Positions 60,717-64,000 of a stretch of 64,000 nt of DNA are shown here, piece after piece. The stretch is taken from NCBI GenBank assembly GCA_910583845.1, contig CAJUAB010000006.1, positions 82,188-146,187 on the forward strand. The letters are read 5' to 3'. Position 1 is the stretch's first letter; every line of letters begins with the position of its first letter. A program made the position numbers and the translations under genes. The notes under the pieces were generated by a model, which was not told where the DNA came from, did no database searches, and was given only the letters and a program-made list of their open reading frames with translations. The stretch is from an uncultured Acetatifactor sp. GTDB lineage: Bacteria; Bacillota; Clostridia; Lachnospirales; Lachnospiraceae.

Positions 60717-61376
60717 ATGCATATTCTGGACAAGATTATAGACAGAAGAATTGCCCGTTATCAGGGAGACCTGCTGGCCACCCACTATGCGGAAGTGGAG
60801 AATATGTACCGGCAGATCAGGGGATGGCGGCATGACTATCGCAATCATATCCAGGTGCTGAAAAATTATGTGGGGCTGGGGGATTTACAGGCGGTGAAAT
60901 CCTATCTGGACGAGCTGGCGGAAGATTTGAATACGGTGGATCTGGCACTGAAAACAGGCAATAAAATGACGGATGTGATCCTGAACAGCAAGATATCCCT
61001 GGCCCGATCCAAGGAGATCCGGGTGCGGGCAGATGCCCATGTGCCTGTGAAGCTGACTACAGCTCAGATAGATCTGTGTATTATTCTGGGGAATCTGCTT
61101 GACAATGCCATCGAGGCCTGTCTACAGCTCCCCAGCCGGGAGCGGATGATCCGTATCTATATGGAGATGAAGAACACCCAGCTCTACATCTCCGTCACCA
61201 ACACCACTGCCCAGAAGAAGCAAAAGCAGGAGAACGGCCTGTTTGCCAGCACCAAGGGCAGCGGCCACGGCTATGGGCTGGTGCGCATCGACACGATTAT
61301 CCAGAGATATCAGGGTTATATCCGGCGGGGCAGTGAGGACGGGGCCTTTACCACGGAGATTCTGCTGCCTCAGTGA
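60717..61376 (+). CDS. GHKL-type sensor histidine kinase, soluble form
   Basis: 219 residues without membrane helices. The phospho-acceptor motif WRHDYRNH has His39. The ATPase domain has ILGNLLDNAIEACLQL (N box) and GSGHGYGLVRID (G box). It is the family that pairs with LytTR regulators. The regulator at 55728 is the obvious partner, now 4.3 kb away because of the inserted genes. Lack of a sensor domain suggests that a separate membrane protein, perhaps the exporter, supplies the signal. Confidence 0.88.
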   Translation: MHILDKIIDRRIARYQGDLLATHYAEVENMYRQIRGWRHDYRNHIQVLKNYVGLGDLQAVKSYLDELAEDLNTVDLALKTGNKMTDVILNSKISLARSKEIRVRADAHVPVKLTTAQIDLCIILGNLLDNAIEACLQLPSRERMIRIYMEMKNTQLYISVTNTTAQKKQKQENGLFASTKGSGHGYGLVRIDTIIQRYQGYIRRGSEDGAFTTEILLPQ

Positions 61377-61528
61377 ATGTCACCGCAGGGCGGCATATTC
61401 TTTTACAATCCGGTGTATCCGTTGAATATTTTCCGAAAGCAGTGATCCAGGCAGTGTCGCAGGTCAGGTCATTCGTCCCCAAGGGCATGCATTTCGTCCC
61501 CGAAATGTGATGTCCTTTTTTTGTGTGA

Positions 61529-61699
61529 TAATATATCTTATCGGAAGTAAGCATTTTACTTCCGATAAAAGGCGCGCACTGTGCGCCGCATTCGATTACA
61601 GGAAAATGCATTTTTTCTGTAATATATCTTATCGGAAGTAAGCATTTTACTTCCGATAAAAGGCGCGCACTGTGTGCCGCATTCGATTAAAGGAAAATG
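61529..61699 (+). repeat. 80-bp duplicated hairpin in the exporter leader
   Basis: 61529-61608 and 61620-61699 match at 78 of 80 bases. Each contains a perfect 12-bp stem (TATCGGAAGTAA / TTACTTCCGATA) around GCATT, then the smaller palindrome GGCGC..GCGCC and AGGAAAATG. The second copy leads to the ABC exporter start at 61736. They could be LytTR operator sites, an RNA attenuator or a mobile palindrome. In 61377-61528 I see no gene. Confidence 0.75.
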
Positions 61700-61735
61700 T
61701 TTGTGTCCATGATCATAAAGAAGGGAAGGATGTTT

Positions 61736-63574
61736 ATGAGCGGGAAAGAAGAAAAAAAGGATAAAGCGCCCAGGCCCCGGTACGGCATGGGCAGTAACGT
61801 GCTCTATATGCTGCGGCTGGGACGGGAGGTGCCGGGACTGTTGCTTCAGCGGGTCTGCCTGATCGCTGCAGGCGTGACGATCAGCGTCGCCGGTCTGTAC
61901 ATGTCGCCCACTCTGCTGCGCATTCTGGAAAAGGGGCAGTCTCTGAAACAGCTCCTGGCGGCGCTGTCCGGCTTTGTGCTGGCGCTGGTGCTGACAAGCG
62001 GTTTTAAGGGGTATCTGGAGCAACAGGGGACTCTTCTGATCTCGGCCAGACAGGTTTTTCTGGACCGGATCAATGCTAAAGCGGGAACCTGCTCCTATCC
62101 ACTCCTGCATAACGAAAACTTTCTGAGTATGTGGGAAAAAGGACGGCGCGCTACCAGCGACAACAGTTCGGCAGCGGAAGAAATATGGCGGACTCTGTCC
62201 CGCATATTGGAAAACGGAATCTGCTTTTTGATTTATCTGGCGCTGCTTACGCAGGTGAAGTTCTTTCTGATTCTGATTACACTGGCAACCACAGGTCTGG
62301 GATATTGGATTACCTATTGTTTTGTGCAGAAAGACTATCAGTTTCAGGAGGAAGCGTCCAGGCCTTCCCGGGGAGCTTTCTGGGTCTTTAATGCCACCCG
62401 CAATCCCAGACTTGCCAAGGATGTGCGTATATTCGGTATGAGACAGTGGCTGGAGGGGATGTATGGGAAGTACTGGAAACTGGCGGAGGATATTCAAAAA
62501 CGCCGGACTAAAAACAATATTTTGGCAGATCTGGCAAGTCTGGTTCTGGATATTCTGCGCAATGGCATCGCTTACGCCTATCTGCTGGCGGTCACTTTGC
62601 AGGGCAATCTTTCCGCCGGGGAATTTCTGCTGTATTTTACGGCAGTGACGGGCTTTACTGCCTGGATTACAGGTATCCTTGGAGGTTTTACCACTCTGCA
62701 CCGGCAAAGCATGGAAATCTCCATGGCCAGGGAATTTTGTGAGTTCCCGGAGCCGTTTCGGATGGAGGGAGGAAAGCGGCTGGTGGCGGATGTGAGCGCC
62801 CGGCATGAACTGGAGCTTCGGGATGTGACTTATCGATATCCCGCAGGCCAGAAGCCGGTGCTGGAACATTTGAACCTCAGGATCAGGCCGGGAGAGAAGC
62901 TGGCGGTGGTGGGGGTGAACGGCGCGGGAAAGACTACGCTGATCAAGCTGCTCTGCGGTTTCCTGGACCCGGACCAGGGAACCGTTCTGCTGGACGGAGT
63001 GGATATCCGGGAGTATAACCGCCGGGAATACTACAGGTTATTTGCCGCCGTGTTTCAGGATTTTTCCATTCTGGGAGGTTCCATTGCGGACAATGTGGCT
63101 CAGTGTACATCACCGGATATGAAAAAGGTGTGGTCCTGTCTGGAGCGGGCGGGAGTCAGGGAGCGCATTGAGCGTCTGCCGGGCGGTCCGGATGCAAAAC
63201 TGGAGAAAAAGGTATATCCGGAGGCAGTGGAACTCTCCGGCGGGGAAACCCAGCGTCTGATGATGGCCCGGATGCTGTATAAAGAGGCTCCCGTACTGAT
63301 TCTGGACGAACCTACGGCGGCGCTGGACGCTCTGGCGGAGCAGGACGTGTATGAACGCTATAACGAATTGTCCCAGGGACGTACCAGTGTGTACATTTCC
63401 CACCGGCTGGCCAGCACACGCTTCTGTGACCGGGTGATATTGCTGGAGAGCGGGGGTATCCGGGAGGAGGGAACCCATGAGCAATTGATGGCCTTGGGGG
63501 GAAGATACGCGGAACTGTTTCAGATACAGAGCAAATATTACAGAGAAGAGGGGGCCGGTAAGGATGGGCAGTGA
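61736..63574 (+). CDS. ABC exporter half-transporter (membrane plus ATPase domains), first subunit
   Basis: 612 residues. An N-terminal transmembrane domain with about six helices (about 25-325) is followed by the nucleotide-binding domain. Walker A is GVNGAGKTT, the signature ELSGGETQRL, Walker B VLILDEPTAALDA, and the H-loop ISHRL. Start at 61736 has AGGGAAGG 6 bases upstream; earlier Mets at 61697 and 61730 are less likely. It overlaps the next half-transporter gene by 11 bases, indicating a heterodimeric exporter, as found next to LytTR/GHKL systems that control peptide secretion. The substrate is not identifiable. Confidence 0.88.
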   Translation: MSGKEEKKDKAPRPRYGMGSNVLYMLRLGREVPGLLLQRVCLIAAGVTISVAGLYMSPTLLRILEKGQSLKQLLAALSGFVLALVLTSGFKGYLEQQGTLLISARQVFLDRINAKAGTCSYPLLHNENFLSMWEKGRRATSDNSSAAEEIWRTLSRILENGICFLIYLALLTQVKFFLILITLATTGLGYWITYCFVQKDYQFQEEASRPSRGAFWVFNATRNPRLAKDVRIFGMRQWLEGMYGKYWKLAEDIQKRRTKNNILADLASLVLDILRNGIAYAYLLAVTLQGNLSAGEFLLYFTAVTGFTAWITGILGGFTTLHRQSMEISMAREFCEFPEPFRMEGGKRLVADVSARHELELRDVTYRYPAGQKPVLEHLNLRIRPGEKLAVVGVNGAGKTTLIKLLCGFLDPDQGTVLLDGVDIREYNRREYYRLFAAVFQDFSILGGSIADNVAQCTSPDMKKVWSCLERAGVRERIERLPGGPDAKLEKKVYPEAVELSGGETQRLMMARMLYKEAPVLILDEPTAALDALAEQDVYERYNELSQGRTSVYISHRLASTRFCDRVILLESGGIREEGTHEQLMALGGRYAELFQIQSKYYREEGAGKDGQ

Positions 63575-64000
63575 GAAGAAGAAAGAGCCGTTTTCCTGGA
63601 AGCAGACATGGCAGATTAACAAGAGGATTTACAGACTGTGTTCCAGAGCGAAGCCGGGATTTTTTGCAGGTCGGTTCGCGGTACAGGTTCTGGAGGTTCT
63701 GTCCCCCTATGTGACCTTGTACTGTTCCGCGCAGTTTTTGAATGAGCTGACTGCGGCCCGGAGGAGGGAGGCGCTGCTCTGGTGGGTACTGCTGATTTTG
63801 GGGTTGACGGCGGTGATGGGGGTGGCCGGTTCTCTGCTCAGACGCCTGGATGAATCCGCAAACGGGATGAAAAGTTTCTGGCTCAACTGGATCTACGGGC
63901 AAAAAGCCCTGGATATGGATTTTTCAAAAGCCGATGACGCCAGATATTCCGATCAGCTGGTGCAGATTTTACAGACATCGAATTTCAGCGGCCACGGTAT
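63564..64000 (+). CDS. ABC exporter half-transporter, second subunit (partial)
   Basis: The reading frame is open to the window edge, 145 codons. Start ATG at 63564 overlaps the preceding gene and has GGTAAGG directly upstream. The visible part is a cytosolic basic N terminus (MGSEKKKEPFSWKQTW), then two hydrophobic segments (around residues 33-60 and 72-92), as in the first half of an exporter transmembrane domain. The ATPase domain must lie beyond the window. Confidence 0.75.
   Translation, partial: MGSEKKKEPFSWKQTWQINKRIYRLCSRAKPGFFAGRFAVQVLEVLSPYVTLYCSAQFLNELTAARRREALLWWVLLILGLTAVMGVAGSLLRRLDESANGMKSFWLNWIYGQKALDMDFSKADDARYSDQLVQILQTSNFSGHG

Noticed and set aside
61556..62869. 437-codon minus-strand frame across the leader repeat and exporter gene
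   Set aside because: It is antisense to a clear ABC exporter. Its end is translated from the duplicated hairpin, which makes repeat-like peptide segments.
1..64000. tRNA or rRNA genes
   Set aside because: I looked for GTTCGAATC-type T-arms and cloverleaf patterns in the gaps and found none.

Overview
The window looks like a chromosomal segment of a gut Lachnospiraceae-type bacterium (Clostridia). The grounds are GH112 galacto-N-biose/lacto-N-biose phosphorylase with its N-acetylhexosamine kinase, a GGGtGRT/NifU-like pair, a GerA-type spore germination protein, strong AGGAGG ribosome binding sites, a Firmicutes-like LexA box, a Tn4451-type TnpW remnant and an Fst/TxpA-like type I toxin. Coding is dense with short intergenic gaps. 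I see no rRNA, tRNA or CRISPR array. The assignment rests on gene content only; no database search was possible.

Layout. 1-7.3 kb: carbohydrate use (small membrane protein, GH112 phosphorylase, NahK-like kinase, divergent amidohydrolase, winged-helix regulator plus GH13 lipoprotein). 7.6-12.8 kb: acyl-CoA synthetase, sodium:solute symporter behind a 300-nt repeat-bearing leader, and an ABC ATPase/permease pair without its binding protein. 13-22.7 kb: argH-asd, a GGDEF/EAL protein, topoisomerase III, a beta-helix GlmU-like protein, and the NifU-like/GGGtGRT pair. 22.7-26.2 kb: an accessory patch. A decayed integrative element sits in the 3' end of the GGGtGRT gene and carries an integrase stub, a regulator stub and a complete-looking type I toxin-antitoxin locus. 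It is followed by an Rpn-type nuclease, a Uma2 endonuclease and another regulator stub. 26.2-29.1 kb: an SOS-type cassette (SRAP, Y-family polymerase, YolD-like). 29.3-36.6 kb: a membrane sensor with two solute-binding domains and GGDEF/EAL, an SGNH esterase and a chemotaxis receptor.

36.8-48.9 kb is the most striking system: an eight-gene same-strand cluster. It holds a secreted membrane protein, ABC ATPase, ABC permease, a Gly/Asn-rich membrane protein, MoxR ATPase, DUF58 protein and a 1583-residue membrane protein with three VWA MIDAS motifs. 48.9-53.8 kb has small membrane proteins, a lipoprotein and a GerA-type protein behind a sigma-G-like promoter. 53.9-64 kb has a phosphatase-YbaK fusion and a LytTR regulator / GHKL kinase / paired ABC exporter set. 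That set is interrupted by a transposon scar, a YhcG-like nuclease and a second Rpn-type protein.

A theme not explained by the genes is a set of long, often duplicated hairpins in 5' leaders, directly in front of ribosome binding sites (about 85-185, 4711-4785, 10911-11140, 42186-42321 and 61529-61699). Two of them share the sequence GCGGAACTCTT while their stems differ but remain paired, which suggests a conserved RNA or DNA element rather than chance.
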